A stretch of DNA of 64,000 bases, taken from contig JBFMEX010000070.1 in NCBI GenBank assembly GCA_040752215.1, forward strand, positions 20,136 through 84,135. The letters run 5' to 3'. A program made the position numbers and the translations under genes. Under the pieces are notes generated by a model, which had not been told where the DNA came from, did not search any database, and worked only from the letters and a program-made list of their open reading frames with translations. This DNA is from JBFMEX01 sp040752215. Lineage in GTDB: Bacteria; Pseudomonadota; Alphaproteobacteria; Rhizobiales; Hyphomicrobiaceae. Shown here piece after piece: positions 49,566 through 58,594 of this stretch. Positions within the stretch are counted from its first letter, which is position 1; every line of letters begins with the position of its first letter.

Positions 49566-50603
49566 ATGAAGCAGATCCAGCCGAGCCGGCCCGTGCGGCG
49601 CGGATTGCTGCGCCCACTGATCGCCGCCGCGATCGTGCTCGCGGTCGCCAATGTGATCTCCTGGCCGCCGGGCTCGCTCGGCACGCGCGAGGGACCCGCG
49701 ATCGCCGCCGCAAAGAGCTGGGGCTATCAGCTGCAGCGGCTCGACTTCGACCGGATTCCCGATGCGATCGACCTCCTCGTCGTCGACTACTCGCAGGACG
49801 GCAGCGATGCAGCCGCACTCACGCCTGACGAGGTCGAGCGCCTGCGCACGCGATCCGCCGGCAAGCGCATCGTGCTCGCCTACCTGTCGATCGGCGAGGC
49901 CGAGCGCTATCGCTACTACTGGAGGAACTACTGGCGCTGGTGGAGGCCCGGCTGGCTCGGTCCCGAGAACCCGGAGTGGAAGGGCAACTACCCTGTGCGC
50001 TTCTGGGATGCGGGCTGGGTGCGCATCATGCTCGATCCCGACCGGACATTGCTCGGTGCGCTCTCCGAGCGCGTGATGCCGTCGTGGAAGCCTTATCTCG
50101 ACCGCATCCTCGAGGCCGGGTTCGACGGCGTCTACCTCGACCGCATCGATGTGCATGCCGAGTGGGCGAAGGAGAAGCCGGACGCCGAGAAGGCGATGGT
50201 CAAATTCGTCGCCGCCATCTCCAGCTACGCCAAGTCACGCCGGCCAGGCTTCCTCGTCGTGCCGCAGAATGCCGAGGAGCTGCTGCGACTCAAGGCCTAT
50301 CGCACCGCGATCGACGCCGTCGCCAAGGAGGACCTGGTGTTCGGCATCGACGGCGACGGCAAGCGCAACGACAAGGCCAATTTCAATTATTCCCTCGACC
50401 ATCTGAGGAAGGCCAAATCGGAGGGCGTGCCGGTGCTGGTCGTCGAGTACCTGGACGACCCGGAGCAGCAGCGGGAGGCGATTGCAGTGACGACGAAGCA
50501 CGGCTTCGTGCCGCTGCTCGCACAGCGCGCGCTCGACCGGCCTCCGGCTCTCGTGCCGCCGGATCTGGCGATGCCCGAGCCTGCAACCAGCCCGCGCGAG
50601 TGA
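49566..50603 (+). CDS. GH114-like (MJ1477/TM1410) putative glycoside hydrolase
   Basis: This 345-residue exported or membrane-anchored protein has an N-terminal hydrophobic segment (RPLIAAAIVLAVANVISW) and a TIM-barrel similar to the MJ1477/TM1410 family related to endo-alpha-1,4-polygalactosaminidase (GH114). Blocks include SWGYQLQRLDFDRI, LLVVDYSQDGSD, IVLAYLSIGEAERYRYYW, GFDGVYLDRIDVHAEW and VVPQNAEELL, with acidic residues at strand ends that fit catalysis. Substrate is unknown. The ATG at 49566 has a gaggagc ribosome site; 49545 is an alternative. Confidence 0.8.
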   Translation: MKQIQPSRPVRRGLLRPLIAAAIVLAVANVISWPPGSLGTREGPAIAAAKSWGYQLQRLDFDRIPDAIDLLVVDYSQDGSDAAALTPDEVERLRTRSAGKRIVLAYLSIGEAERYRYYWRNYWRWWRPGWLGPENPEWKGNYPVRFWDAGWVRIMLDPDRTLLGALSERVMPSWKPYLDRILEAGFDGVYLDRIDVHAEWAKEKPDAEKAMVKFVAAISSYAKSRRPGFLVVPQNAEELLRLKAYRTAIDAVAKEDLVFGIDGDGKRNDKANFNYSLDHLRKAKSEGVPVLVVEYLDDPEQQREAIAVTTKHGFVPLLAQRALDRPPALVPPDLAMPEPATSPRE

Positions 50604-50693
50604 TATCGAAGCTTACATTTCCGCAGGCGTGACAGAGCCTAGGTCGATTGTGGCGCGACGTCATCGTTCGGCCTACGCGCCGCCACGCGAATC

Positions 50694-51413
50694 ATGCAGA
50701 TTCAACCTATGCGTGAATCTGCAACCATACGTATTGCCCTGCGGCCGGTGGCGCTCGCGCTGGCCGTTGGGCTCGCCCTCCCCACTCTCGCCGCGCCGTC
50801 GGTCCCGGTCGAGAGCGTCTCCGGCCCGGCGCGCGTCATCGACGGCGACACACTGGACATTTCCGGCACTCGCGTCCGCCTGGAGGGCATCGACGCGCCC
50901 GAGGCCGCACAGACCTGTGCCGGCGGCTGGCTCGGCCGCTGGAGCTGCGGCACCAAGGCGACCAACGCCTTGGATCGCCTCGTCAAAGGCGTCGACGTCC
51001 GCTGCGACGGCGTCGGCCGCGACAAGTACGGCCGCCTGCTCGGCATCTGCCATGCGGGCGCGGTCGAGATCAACGCCGCGCTGGTCCGCGATGGCCACGC
51101 CTGGGCGTTCGTCAAGTACTCCGCGCGCTACGTCGAGGTGGAGAAGGAGGCCCGCGCCGCCAAGCGCGGCATCTGGTCGGCCGAGACTGAGCCAGCCTGG
51201 GTCTATCGCGAAAAGAAGTGGCAGGTGGCCGAGCAGGCGGCGCCCGAGGGTTGCGCGATCAAGGGCAACGTTTCCAAGACGGGGCGCATCTACCACATGC
51301 CCTGGAGCCCCTGGTACACGAAGGTGAAGGTCGACGCCGGCAAGGGCGAGCGCTGGTTCTGCTCAGAGACCGAGGCCGCCGCCGCCGGCTTCCGCCCGGT
51401 GGTGACGCACTAA
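50694..51413 (+). CDS. Exported thermonuclease-like (SNase) protein with sunset-like C-terminus
   Basis: This 239-residue exported nuclease-like protein has a signal peptide (about 1-35). The staphylococcal-nuclease fold follows: [20 protein letters not shown] with the calcium-binding Asp pair and catalytic Arg, GIDAPEA, and [10 protein letters not shown] with the second Arg. The C-terminal 50 residues ([20 protein letters not shown] then [18 protein letters not shown]) resemble the sunset domain seen behind other SNase domains. ATG 50694 or 50709 could start it. It is 90 bp after the GH114-like gene. Confidence 0.83.
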   Translation: MQIQPMRESATIRIALRPVALALAVGLALPTLAAPSVPVESVSGPARVIDGDTLDISGTRVRLEGIDAPEAAQTCAGGWLGRWSCGTKATNALDRLVKGVDVRCDGVGRDKYGRLLGICHAGAVEINAALVRDGHAWAFVKYSARYVEVEKEARAAKRGIWSAETEPAWVYREKKWQVAEQAAPEGCAIKGNVSKTGRIYHMPWSPWYTKVKVDAGKGERWFCSETEAAAAGFRPVVTH

Positions 51414-51552
51414 TGGCGCTTTCCCGTGGACGAAACCGGCGTCAGACCCGCAGGCTCCGACCACGAATGCCCGATTGACTTGGACGCGCGGCGCACCGAG
51501 AGTGCCGGCCAGTCGCAGCTGCTCGCGCGACGTCGTCGGGAGCCGCCCCGCC

Positions 51553-52371
51553 ATGATCGTCCGGATCCCCGGAGCCGTTGCTGTAACCTGGATCGCCGCC
51601 GCGGCGAGCGTGTCGGCCGTCGCGCCGGCGCTCGCCGGCAAGACCTGGGACGACCTCAAGCCCGAGGTGTTCGGCGCCACGCCGATCGAGAGCGGCGTCG
51701 GCATCGTCACTCTGAAGGCGCCGACCCGTCCCGACGACCAGCGCAAGGTGCCGATCGCGATCGAGGCTGAGCTCCCCGACGGCCGCACCATCAAGTCGCT
51801 GACCGTCATCGTCGACGAGAACCCCTCGCCGGTCGCCGCCCGCTTCCATCTCGGCCCCAATCGCCGGCAGGTGTCGATCGCCGCCAGGTTCCGCCTGAAC
51901 TCTGAAACCGACGTCCGCGCGGTGGTCGAGGCCAGCGACGGCGCGCTCTACATGGTCGAGAGCCACGTGCGCTTCGCCGGCGGCCAGGCCTCGTGCTCGG
52001 CGCCGCCGCAGGGCGACCCCAAGGAGATCGCCGAGACCATGGGGCAGATGACGCTGACCCACGAGCGCTCGAAGGTCGCCGCGAGCCAGCTGCACCCAAA
52101 GGCGCGCCTCGACGTGCGCCACCCCAATCATACCGGATTGGTGCTGGACCAGCTGACGCTGCTCTACACGCCGCTCAGGATCGTCGAGCGCCTCGAGGTG
52201 CGCCAGGGCGATGAGCGTGTGCTCGACATGGAAGGCTCGATGACCGTTTCGCAGGATCCCTCGATCGACTTCGACTACGAGGTCAACGGCGCCGAGGAAA
52301 TGAAGGTCCGCCTGCAGGATTCCGACGGCGCCGTATGGCAGAACGCCTTCCCGCTCGGGAATGGGAGCTGA
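51553..52371 (+). CDS. SoxYZ-like carrier protein (quinoprotein-dehydrogenase-associated type)
   Basis: This 272-residue periplasmic protein fuses a SoxY-like and a SoxZ-like domain. Signal peptide: IPGAVAVTWIAAAASVSAVA. The SoxY part runs TWDDLKPEVFGATPIESGVG to FAGGQASCSAPPQGD, whose Cys corresponds to the swinging-arm GGCGG cysteine that carries sulfur intermediates in true SoxY. The SoxZ part is HPNHTGLVLDQLTLLYTPLR onward. Homologues often lie near PQQ-dependent alcohol dehydrogenases, where their role is unclear. No such enzyme is here; the neighbours are a nuclease and multihaem cytochromes. Confidence 0.8.
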   Translation: MIVRIPGAVAVTWIAAAASVSAVAPALAGKTWDDLKPEVFGATPIESGVGIVTLKAPTRPDDQRKVPIAIEAELPDGRTIKSLTVIVDENPSPVAARFHLGPNRRQVSIAARFRLNSETDVRAVVEASDGALYMVESHVRFAGGQASCSAPPQGDPKEIAETMGQMTLTHERSKVAASQLHPKARLDVRHPNHTGLVLDQLTLLYTPLRIVERLEVRQGDERVLDMEGSMTVSQDPSIDFDYEVNGAEEMKVRLQDSDGAVWQNAFPLGNGS

Positions 52372-52384
52372 CGCCGCCCATGTC

Positions 52385-52412
52385 GAATCGACCTGCTGGT
52401 GACGGTCGATTC
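52385..52412. terminator. Hairpin between convergent SoxYZ-like and decahaem genes
   Basis: A perfect 9-bp inverted repeat (gaatcgacc/ggtcgattc) with a 10-nt loop fills the 40-bp gap between the two convergent stops and touches the last base of the cytochrome stop. It probably acts as a shared transcript end. T-runs are weak. Confidence 0.55.
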
Positions 52413-54931
52413 TACCTCGCCTGCACCTTCGTGCCCGGGATCGGCGTGATCACGTCGTCGACGTGATACGTGTGGCAGAGCAGGCAGTCCTGACGCGCCT
52501 TGCTCCTGGTGTGGCAGCTCTGGCAGCGATCCTTTGGCACCGTGCCGAACTCGGCGGCAAAGTCGCGCGGATCACCTTGCGCGTAGCTTTTCAGATAGCG
52601 CTCGCTTCTCTCGAGCTCGTGGCAGGCGAGGCAGCCCTCCTTGCCGACGGCGACGAAATGCGGCTCGTGGACGAAGCGCGTGAAGCGGCCTTGCTTGCCC
52701 GCGACGGACGCCGGGGAGAAGTTGACCGTGCGCCCGCCGCCAGGCACCGCGTCGACGCTGTGGCACTTCGTGCATGAGCCTTGCGCGTCTTTGCCGGTCA
52801 GGGCATCGAACACCGCCGCCGCCGGGCCGGTATCGCCCGTGGGCGCGCGCGGGCCGGTCAGCACGAGCCAGGAGGTGATGAACTTGTCCTTGTGGCCGGC
52901 TGGCCGGTAGTAGATCGCGTGGTCCTGCTGGTACCAGCCGCCGGCCTCGGCCCAGCTTTCCGGGTCCACCTCGCTCGCGATGCCTGCGCCGGCGCTCGCC
53001 TTCGCTGGCTGAATTGCCGGCGCGGTGTCTGGCGCCGCTGCCGCGCCAGCCGGCGCCTTGTCGGATCGCGGCGGCCTGCCCGAAAGCTTGCCGTGCGCGC
53101 GGATCTCCTCGCGCTCGCGCTCGGTCGGAAACAGCAGGTCGTCCGACTGCACGGCCTGTGTCGCGCCGCCCGCCGTCGACTTTGCCTGCGGCGGCTTGCC
53201 GGTAGGGACGCCCGCCTCGGGTCTGCCGGCGGCAGCGCCGGTATTTGAGGGCAAGGCGCCAGCCTGAGCCGTCGTGCGGAGCTCTTGGAGGCCGGCCCGC
53301 ATCGCTGCCGGCAGCTTGCGGTTGGCGGGGAGTCGCTGGCCGTCGCCGGACGCCGTACTCGCGGTGCTGGCCGGTTGCGATGCGGCCGGCGCGATGGCAG
53401 CTCCTGCGTCCTGCTTCGGCGCCTTCTGCACCAGGCACTGGCCGAGCACGCGCACGAGGCAGCCTTGGCCGTCACTATTGCCCTTGGTCGCGCCCGCTGC
53501 GGCCGGGCGGCGCGGCGTGTCGTCCTGCTCCAACTCTGATCCGGGCGACTCCTCGGGTGCGACCGGCTCCGCTGCAGCCGCCTCTGTCGCGGTTGCCTCG
53601 GCAGGCGATGCCGGCCCCGATGTCACCGTGCTCCAGCCGCTCTGTTGCGGATCGCTCGCGCCGGCGCCGGCGGCCATTTCCGCGGCGAGATTGGGCAGCC
53701 AGCGCTGCTGTGCCGCGACGAGCACATCGCGCGGGATACGTTGGGTCAGATCGGCGACGAGCGCGGCCTCGAGCTTTCCCTTGCCGGCGAGATCGAGGCC
53801 GCCCAGCACGTCGGACGTCCGCTCCTTGATCAGCGCGTAGATCAGTCGCTTGATCTCCCAGACCAGCTCGCTCACCGCATTGATCTGGGCGTCGCTCGCG
53901 TCACCGAGATCCTGCAGGCTCAAGCCGTCGACCGCCCGGATCAGCGTGCGGCCCCGCTCGTTGCCGCCGATCAGCAGTTTCATGAACGGGGTCAGCTCCG
54001 CTTCCGACGCCTGCGGCCATTCGCCGATCGACGCCTTCCACTTGCTCAGCGTCTGCAGGTCGAGGCCGGGCAGGCTCAGGAAGGCGATGCCCTTCGGCCC
54101 GCTGACCCGCTCCTTGCCGGTGATCTGGTCGCGGTGGCAGGTGGCGCAGGTCTGCTCGAACGGCGCCACGGCCATGATCCTCTTGTCCTGGCGGCTGTCG
54201 TGACAAATCGCGCAGGTGGCCGGGATGCGTCGCGAAGGATCCTTCTTCGCCACCTCGGGGAAGTGCTTGTCGAAATGTCCGGCGTGGTCGTAGACGATCC
54301 GCGTGCGGCGCCGGAACGGATAGCTGTCGAATTTCGGGTGCTGACCGTCGAAGCTGTCGAACTGCACAACATGGCAGGACTGGCATTGCGCGTTGGAGAT
54401 CGTGCCGAGATCGATATCGACGCCCTGGTGCTCCTGGTGGCACGTCGCGCAGTGGAGCCCGCCGGCGACCATGTCATGCGTCGGGAAGGCGCGGCTCTGG
54501 GCGCGGAGCGCTGCCGGAGCAGGCTCGGCCGCCACGAATTTTCTCAGCCGCTCGGTGCTTCTCTTCAGCGCGTCGGCCGGGGCGCCGTGCGGATTGAAGG
54601 CCGTGTCCGGCATCTTGTGGCAGACGAGACAGGCCTTGCTGTCGGCACCCGGATCGCCGGCGACGAGGCCGTGTAGCCAGCTCAACCTTCCGCTGCCGCT
54701 CTTGGTGTGGCAGCCGCCGCAATCCTCGATCGCGCTGTGGGCGCTGACGAGTGGACCCGGCATCAGGAAGCGGCGCAGCTGCGCCACGTCGGAGATGACG
54801 AGCGTCGCGGCCACCGAGACGACGGTCACGAGCGCGAGCAGCACGGCCAGGCGGTCGCGGCGGCTTCCAGGGAGCGCAGGCGCCCAGGCCCGCGGCGACC
54901 GCGCCGATCCCGCTCGTGCCGGCCAGCGCAT
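52412..54931 (-). CDS. Membrane-anchored decahaem cytochrome c with long linker
   Basis: This 839-residue protein has an N-terminal membrane anchor (LAVLLALVTVVSVAATLVIS, about residues 28-47) and ten CxxCH motifs. Six lie in the N-terminal region (near residues 72, 98, 157, 183, 239, 264) and four at the C-terminus (near 720, 767, 804, 816): CGGCH, CLVCH, CATCH, CQSCH, CAICH, CATCH, CTKCH, CLACH, CQSCH, CLLCH. In between are about 450 residues without haem sites, partly helical and partly Ala/Pro-rich. It is probably periplasmic, electron-transferring and inner-membrane tethered. Its start overlaps the stop of the upstream b-type-like gene (TGATG). No known decahaem family such as MtrA or OmcA fits by eye. 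Confidence 0.88.
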   Translation of the reverse strand: MRWPARAGSARSPRAWAPALPGSRRDRLAVLLALVTVVSVAATLVISDVAQLRRFLMPGPLVSAHSAIEDCGGCHTKSGSGRLSWLHGLVAGDPGADSKACLVCHKMPDTAFNPHGAPADALKRSTERLRKFVAAEPAPAALRAQSRAFPTHDMVAGGLHCATCHQEHQGVDIDLGTISNAQCQSCHVVQFDSFDGQHPKFDSYPFRRRTRIVYDHAGHFDKHFPEVAKKDPSRRIPATCAICHDSRQDKRIMAVAPFEQTCATCHRDQITGKERVSGPKGIAFLSLPGLDLQTLSKWKASIGEWPQASEAELTPFMKLLIGGNERGRTLIRAVDGLSLQDLGDASDAQINAVSELVWEIKRLIYALIKERTSDVLGGLDLAGKGKLEAALVADLTQRIPRDVLVAAQQRWLPNLAAEMAAGAGASDPQQSGWSTVTSGPASPAEATATEAAAAEPVAPEESPGSELEQDDTPRRPAAAGATKGNSDGQGCLVRVLGQCLVQKAPKQDAGAAIAPAASQPASTASTASGDGQRLPANRKLPAAMRAGLQELRTTAQAGALPSNTGAAAGRPEAGVPTGKPPQAKSTAGGATQAVQSDDLLFPTEREREEIRAHGKLSGRPPRSDKAPAGAAAAPDTAPAIQPAKASAGAGIASEVDPESWAEAGGWYQQDHAIYYRPAGHKDKFITSWLVLTGPRAPTGDTGPAAAVFDALTGKDAQGSCTKCHSVDAVPGGGRTVNFSPASVAGKQGRFTRFVHEPHFVAVGKEGCLACHELERSERYLKSYAQGDPRDFAAEFGTVPKDRCQSCHTRSKARQDCLLCHTYHVDDVITPIPGTKVQAR

Positions 54932-55848
54932 CACCAGTTCCCCGATGAGAAGGCGTAAACGACGAGGACGTGCAGGACCGTCAGAACCGTCAGCGCATAC
55001 GTGACCGGCACGTGCACGAGGAGCCAGGCCTTGGCGAGCGCGTGGTGGACGAACGAGGCGTCGAGCCGGTCCTTCTCGATCACCAGGGACTTGATGGCGG
55101 CGAGCTTCTCCCGGCTCCACTGGTCGACGTGGCGCGACAGGTTTTCGATCTCGTCGGTGAGCCGCTCGAGCGGGCGGCGCGAGCCGACGAGATGGGCGGC
55201 GAGATTGCGCGGCCCCGTGAGGAAGTCCTGCAGGTGGCTGGCGTAGAGGTCCGCGATCCACGCGTCGTAAGGCGGCGCCGGCAGGGCGATCCTGGCTGCC
55301 GCCGGATCGGTCCTTGCGACGGCAGCCTGCACATCGCGCGCCAGCTCGGCGCGGCGGGTCGCGATGCGGTCGGCGTCGACGCGCTCGTCGATCCCACCTT
55401 TGGCCTTCGCCGACCAGGTGAGATACACGCCGAAGCAGCCGCTGAGCGCCACCAGCACGAAGCCGGCGCCGAGCGCCCACTCGAAGCCGGTGTCGGGCAG
55501 CGACAGATCGATATGCGAGGCGAAGGCGGCGATCAGCAGGAAGCCCAGAAAGATGTGGAGCTTGCGCCAGCGAACGGCCGCTGTCGGCGACAGGCGCGCC
55601 GTCGTGGTGGCGACGTGGAAGGTGATCTGCAGGCCCATGCCGGCGGCCAACACCCAGCCATCGAGATAGCGCGGGTCGCGCAGGCCGTTGCCATAGATCC
55701 ACACGAGCCACAGCAGCGCGCCGGAGAGCGCCGCGATCAGCACCACCACGAGCGTATTGCGCGCCAGAGATCGGGCACCGCCGCGCGCTTGGCCGGCGAG
55801 GCCGATGACGCGCGCGGTCGCGCCGATCTGACGGTAGCCCGCGCTCAT
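54931..55848 (-). CDS. Putative b-type cytochrome membrane protein
   Basis: This 305-residue protein has four to five membrane spans: NTLVVVLIAALSGALLWLVW, WVLAAGMGLQITFHVATTTA, WRKLHIFLGFLLIAAFASHI, GAGFVLVALSGCFGVYLTWS and the C-terminal LLVHVPVTYALTVLTVLHVL. Histidines inside or at the edges of spans (ITFHVATT, KLHIFLG, ASHIDL, LLVHVPV, VLHVLVV) are placed like axial haem b ligands of ferric-reductase and b561-type proteins. A soluble loop of about 120 residues lies between spans 4 and 5. It is encoded between tetrahaem and decahaem cytochromes, so a quinone- or reductase-to-periplasm electron step is the likely role (inference). Confidence 0.65.
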   Translation of the reverse strand: MSAGYRQIGATARVIGLAGQARGGARSLARNTLVVVLIAALSGALLWLVWIYGNGLRDPRYLDGWVLAAGMGLQITFHVATTTARLSPTAAVRWRKLHIFLGFLLIAAFASHIDLSLPDTGFEWALGAGFVLVALSGCFGVYLTWSAKAKGGIDERVDADRIATRRAELARDVQAAVARTDPAAARIALPAPPYDAWIADLYASHLQDFLTGPRNLAAHLVGSRRPLERLTDEIENLSRHVDQWSREKLAAIKSLVIEKDRLDASFVHHALAKAWLLVHVPVTYALTVLTVLHVLVVYAFSSGNW

Positions 55849-55897
55849 CGCTCCTCCATCATCGGCCTCGCGCTAGTCTCTGCCGACACAGGCTCGA

Positions 55898-56821
55898 TCA
55901 ATTGACCGCGCCGGCCTTTCTCGCCGCGCCCTTGAGCTTGTCCGGCCCGGGAATGAGTCCGTCGAGACCGGCCAGGGTGCTGCCGTCGAGCTTCTCGGTC
56001 ATGTTTCGTAGCAGCTCGGCGATCTGGTCGGCGGCGGCCGTCAGCCGCGCCTCGTTGCCGAGCGTCAGGCCGGCCGAATGGGCGTATTCCACCAGCTTCG
56101 CGATCTCGGGCACGCTCGGCACCGCCTTGGCCGCCGCGGCGAGCTGCTTGCGCGCTAAATCGGCACGCTTCGCCATCTCGAAGGCATAGACCTTTCGCAC
56201 GGTCGCCTTGCCGACTGCCCGCAAGGCCATCTCGAGCTCGACGCCGAGGCCGATGAGATAGAGCATCCGCTTGCGCGCCGCGCTGGCCGGCACGTTCTCC
56301 TTGCCCTTCGAATGCCAGGTGTTGTGCCGCACCTCGCCTTGCGACCAGGACAACAGCTCGAAGGCGCTGCCGGCGCGATGCCCGCCCTTGTTGACGAGCT
56401 CCTCGTGCGGCACGACGTGGCAGCCGAGGCAGTTCCGCGCCAGCTGATAGAGCGCGCGCGGCCTGATCATTCCCTTCGAGTCGGCAAGTTTCCAGCGCGC
56501 CTCTGCCTCCGACTTGCTCTCGGTTTGCGCGGTCTTGCCGCTGTAGCCGGCATGGATCTTGATCCAGTCCTTGCCGCCGCTGTGGCAGGATTCGCAGGAG
56601 ATGCCCGCAATCGGCTCCGGCTTGCCGCTCTTGCTCTGGACGGTGAAGTGGCAGGCGAGACAAAGGCTCTCCGATTTGACGCGTCGGACTCCCATCCTCT
56701 GCACAATGCCATTCGCCGCCGTATCGCGCGGCATGTCACGGAAGGTCTTGAAATGATGCGAGCCCTTCCAGGCCTCGGCCTCCTGCTTGTGGCATTCCGC
56801 GCAGACGTTCGGGCCGACCAC
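55898..56821 (-). CDS. Tetrahaem cytochrome c
   Basis: The 307 residues counted from the GTG at 56821 contain four CxxCH sites: CAECH, CLACH, CESCH and CLGCH. The fold resembles the cytochrome c554/NapC-type tetrahaem group (NVCAECHKQEAEAWKGSHH, GISCESCHSGGKDW). The second half (about 190-307) is helical and haem-free. In-frame upstream sequence (to the TGA at 56972-56974) encodes a typical signal peptide, RAKRRPHALGIGILVALVAL with a cleavage region AGGGADA. That stretch has no ATG, GTG or TTG, so the true start is unresolved; ATC codons near 56965 or an error in the sequence are possibilities. It should be a periplasmic protein. Confidence 0.83.
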   Translation of the reverse strand: MVGPNVCAECHKQEAEAWKGSHHFKTFRDMPRDTAANGIVQRMGVRRVKSESLCLACHFTVQSKSGKPEPIAGISCESCHSGGKDWIKIHAGYSGKTAQTESKSEAEARWKLADSKGMIRPRALYQLARNCLGCHVVPHEELVNKGGHRAGSAFELLSWSQGEVRHNTWHSKGKENVPASAARKRMLYLIGLGVELEMALRAVGKATVRKVYAFEMAKRADLARKQLAAAAKAVPSVPEIAKLVEYAHSAGLTLGNEARLTAAADQIAELLRNMTEKLDGSTLAGLDGLIPGPDKLKGAARKAGAVN

Positions 56822-56951
56822 CTTGTCGGGATCGGACGCGTCGGCGCCGCCGCCGGCGAGCGCGACGAGAGCGACCAGGATGCCGATCCCGAGCGCGTGG
56901 GGACGACGCTTTGCGCGGGGGCCGCGGCCGATCGAGGGAGGACTGTTCGTG

Positions 56952-58052
56952 CTACGAGCGATGATGGTCTCTCACCCTTGGTTCTGGCATCCGATACGCA
57001 TGCACGGGCTGCTGGCGCCGCGCGCGTAGCGGATTGACGGTGATCTGGCCAATCTGCGTGCCGAGCCACCCCATGGCCCGGGCCGTTGCGCTCTCGCCGG
57101 CGCGCTCCCCGGCGGCGGGCACGAATGGATCGGCATGACAGACCGCGCCGACCCGTCCCGCGATCGATCGGATCGCATCGACCATCTGGGGCGCGCCGCA
57201 GGCGTAGAGCACGTCGGCCGGTATGAGACGCGGCAGATAGTCGGTCGGCCGGCCCGGCTTCACCGCACCGCTCGCGATCTGCGGGTCACTGCACACGGCC
57301 ACGGCGAGGACGTTGGGGAAGCGGGCCAGCTGTCCGAGTGCCGGGAGCATATAGAGGGACTCGGTGCTGCGGCCGCCGGCGATGACCATCATTCTGCGCT
57401 GCGGATTCTCGCGCAGTGCCGCGACGGCGACGGACCAGATCGGCGCAAATCCCGTGTTGGTGGCGACGAGCACGAGGCGGCTCGTCTGGTTGGGCCGGAA
57501 ATGCGCCGAGCCGTATGGACCCGTCAGAGTCACCCGATGGCCCGGCCTGATGCGCCTGCCGAGCGCCGAGGAGACTCGCCCGCCCTTCATCCGCCGGACA
57601 TGGAACCAGGTCGTGCGGTTGTCCTCGTCACCGCTCAAGGCATGGGTGAAGCTGAACGGTCGGCTCGGATAGCCGCTGAAGCGCACCTGCGCATACTGCC
57701 CGGCATGATGCGGGAGGGCACGATCGGTCCTGACACCGACCTCCACGACCTCTGCCGACAAGTGGCGAAGCGAGCTCAGCACACCTTCGACGGTGCGCGC
57801 TCTCGATCGCGCCCGGCTCTCGATCACGGCGTCGCCGCCGATCCGGCATTGGCAGGCATGAACGATCCCTGGCTCGCTGCCCTCGCCGCCCAGCACGACA
57901 CCGGAGACGAGACGCACGCAGCAGGTGCCGCAGTGGCCGGCACGGCAATCGTAGGGCAGGTCGATGCCGTTGCTCAGCGCCGCGTCCAGCAGCGTCTCAT
58001 CGCGTCGCGCCAGGATGCGTCGGCCGTCGATCGTGATCTGGTGTCGGGCCAT
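56952..58052 (-). CDS. 2Fe-2S ferredoxin/FAD/NAD(P) oxidoreductase
   Basis: This 366-residue cytoplasmic reductase has three modules. A plant-type 2Fe-2S ferredoxin domain occupies residues 1-85 with C36-x4-C41-x2-C44 and C67. A FAD domain follows (GQYAQVRFSGYPSRPFSFT, with RxYS-like RPFS). The NAD(P) domain has LVLVATNTGFAPIWSVAVAA, MMVIAGGRSTESLYMLPAL and DVLYACGAPQMVDAIRSI. The layout is that of CDP-6-deoxyglucoseen or phenol-hydroxylase reductases. As the first gene of the cytochrome operon, it would exchange electrons between NAD(P)H and the membrane protein (inference). The start at 58052 gives the ferredoxin fold its first strand. Confidence 0.85.
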   Translation of the reverse strand: MARHQITIDGRRILARRDETLLDAALSNGIDLPYDCRAGHCGTCCVRLVSGVVLGGEGSEPGIVHACQCRIGGDAVIESRARSRARTVEGVLSSLRHLSAEVVEVGVRTDRALPHHAGQYAQVRFSGYPSRPFSFTHALSGDEDNRTTWFHVRRMKGGRVSSALGRRIRPGHRVTLTGPYGSAHFRPNQTSRLVLVATNTGFAPIWSVAVAALRENPQRRMMVIAGGRSTESLYMLPALGQLARFPNVLAVAVCSDPQIASGAVKPGRPTDYLPRLIPADVLYACGAPQMVDAIRSIAGRVGAVCHADPFVPAAGERAGESATARAMGWLGTQIGQITVNPLRARRQQPVHAYRMPEPRVRDHHRS

Positions 58053-58594
58053 TCGATGGACTCCAAGGGATCGCAGGTCCGCCACGAAGGCAGGAGCGGG
58101 CCCCTGTCGTCGTCGGTCCTTCCTGAGTCTCGTGCAATTCGCACGCCGTGGCTGTGACGCAGTCGTCCTCGTCGTTCGGCAGCCACGCTGCCGAGCTTGC
58201 ACCATCCGCCGCCACTCGAATTCCCCCTCGGACCATCGGTCCTGCAATTCACCTATCTGGCGGGATGTTGACCATTTGATGGCTCCGCCGATCGGCGCGC
58301 GAGTGCGCGAGTCGGAAGGATCGATATCGGGCAAATGTCGATCCGGATTGCACGTGTCGCGCTTGAGACGCCGGAAACGGACCATCGACGGTGCACAACG
58401 CTCGGCATTGCGATTTGGCTCGTGATTTTGATTATTGCCGCGGCCACATCACGGCCCATTTTCGAATGTCGAAATGCCGAGTGCTCGCAACGCCAGAGTG
58501 GCGGTCGGGCTGGCGTTCGTGTGGCCGGGTGGGATGGGGATCTCGCTCGAGGGGGAACGGAGGAAAGCAGAAGGGAGGGGCTGGGGGTTGAGTG
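58053..58594. promoter_or_regulatory. Divergent intergenic region of the cytochrome locus
   Basis: This 542-bp segment separates the minus-strand reductase operon from the plus-strand pentahaem gene and must hold promoters for both. It has an AT-richer patch at 58420-58470. A plus-strand open frame (58335-58595) with one hydrophobic stretch ends in a TGA overlapping the cytochrome ATG, but its codon use in the second half is poor for this genome, so I leave it uncalled. No clear operator stands out. Confidence 0.5.
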
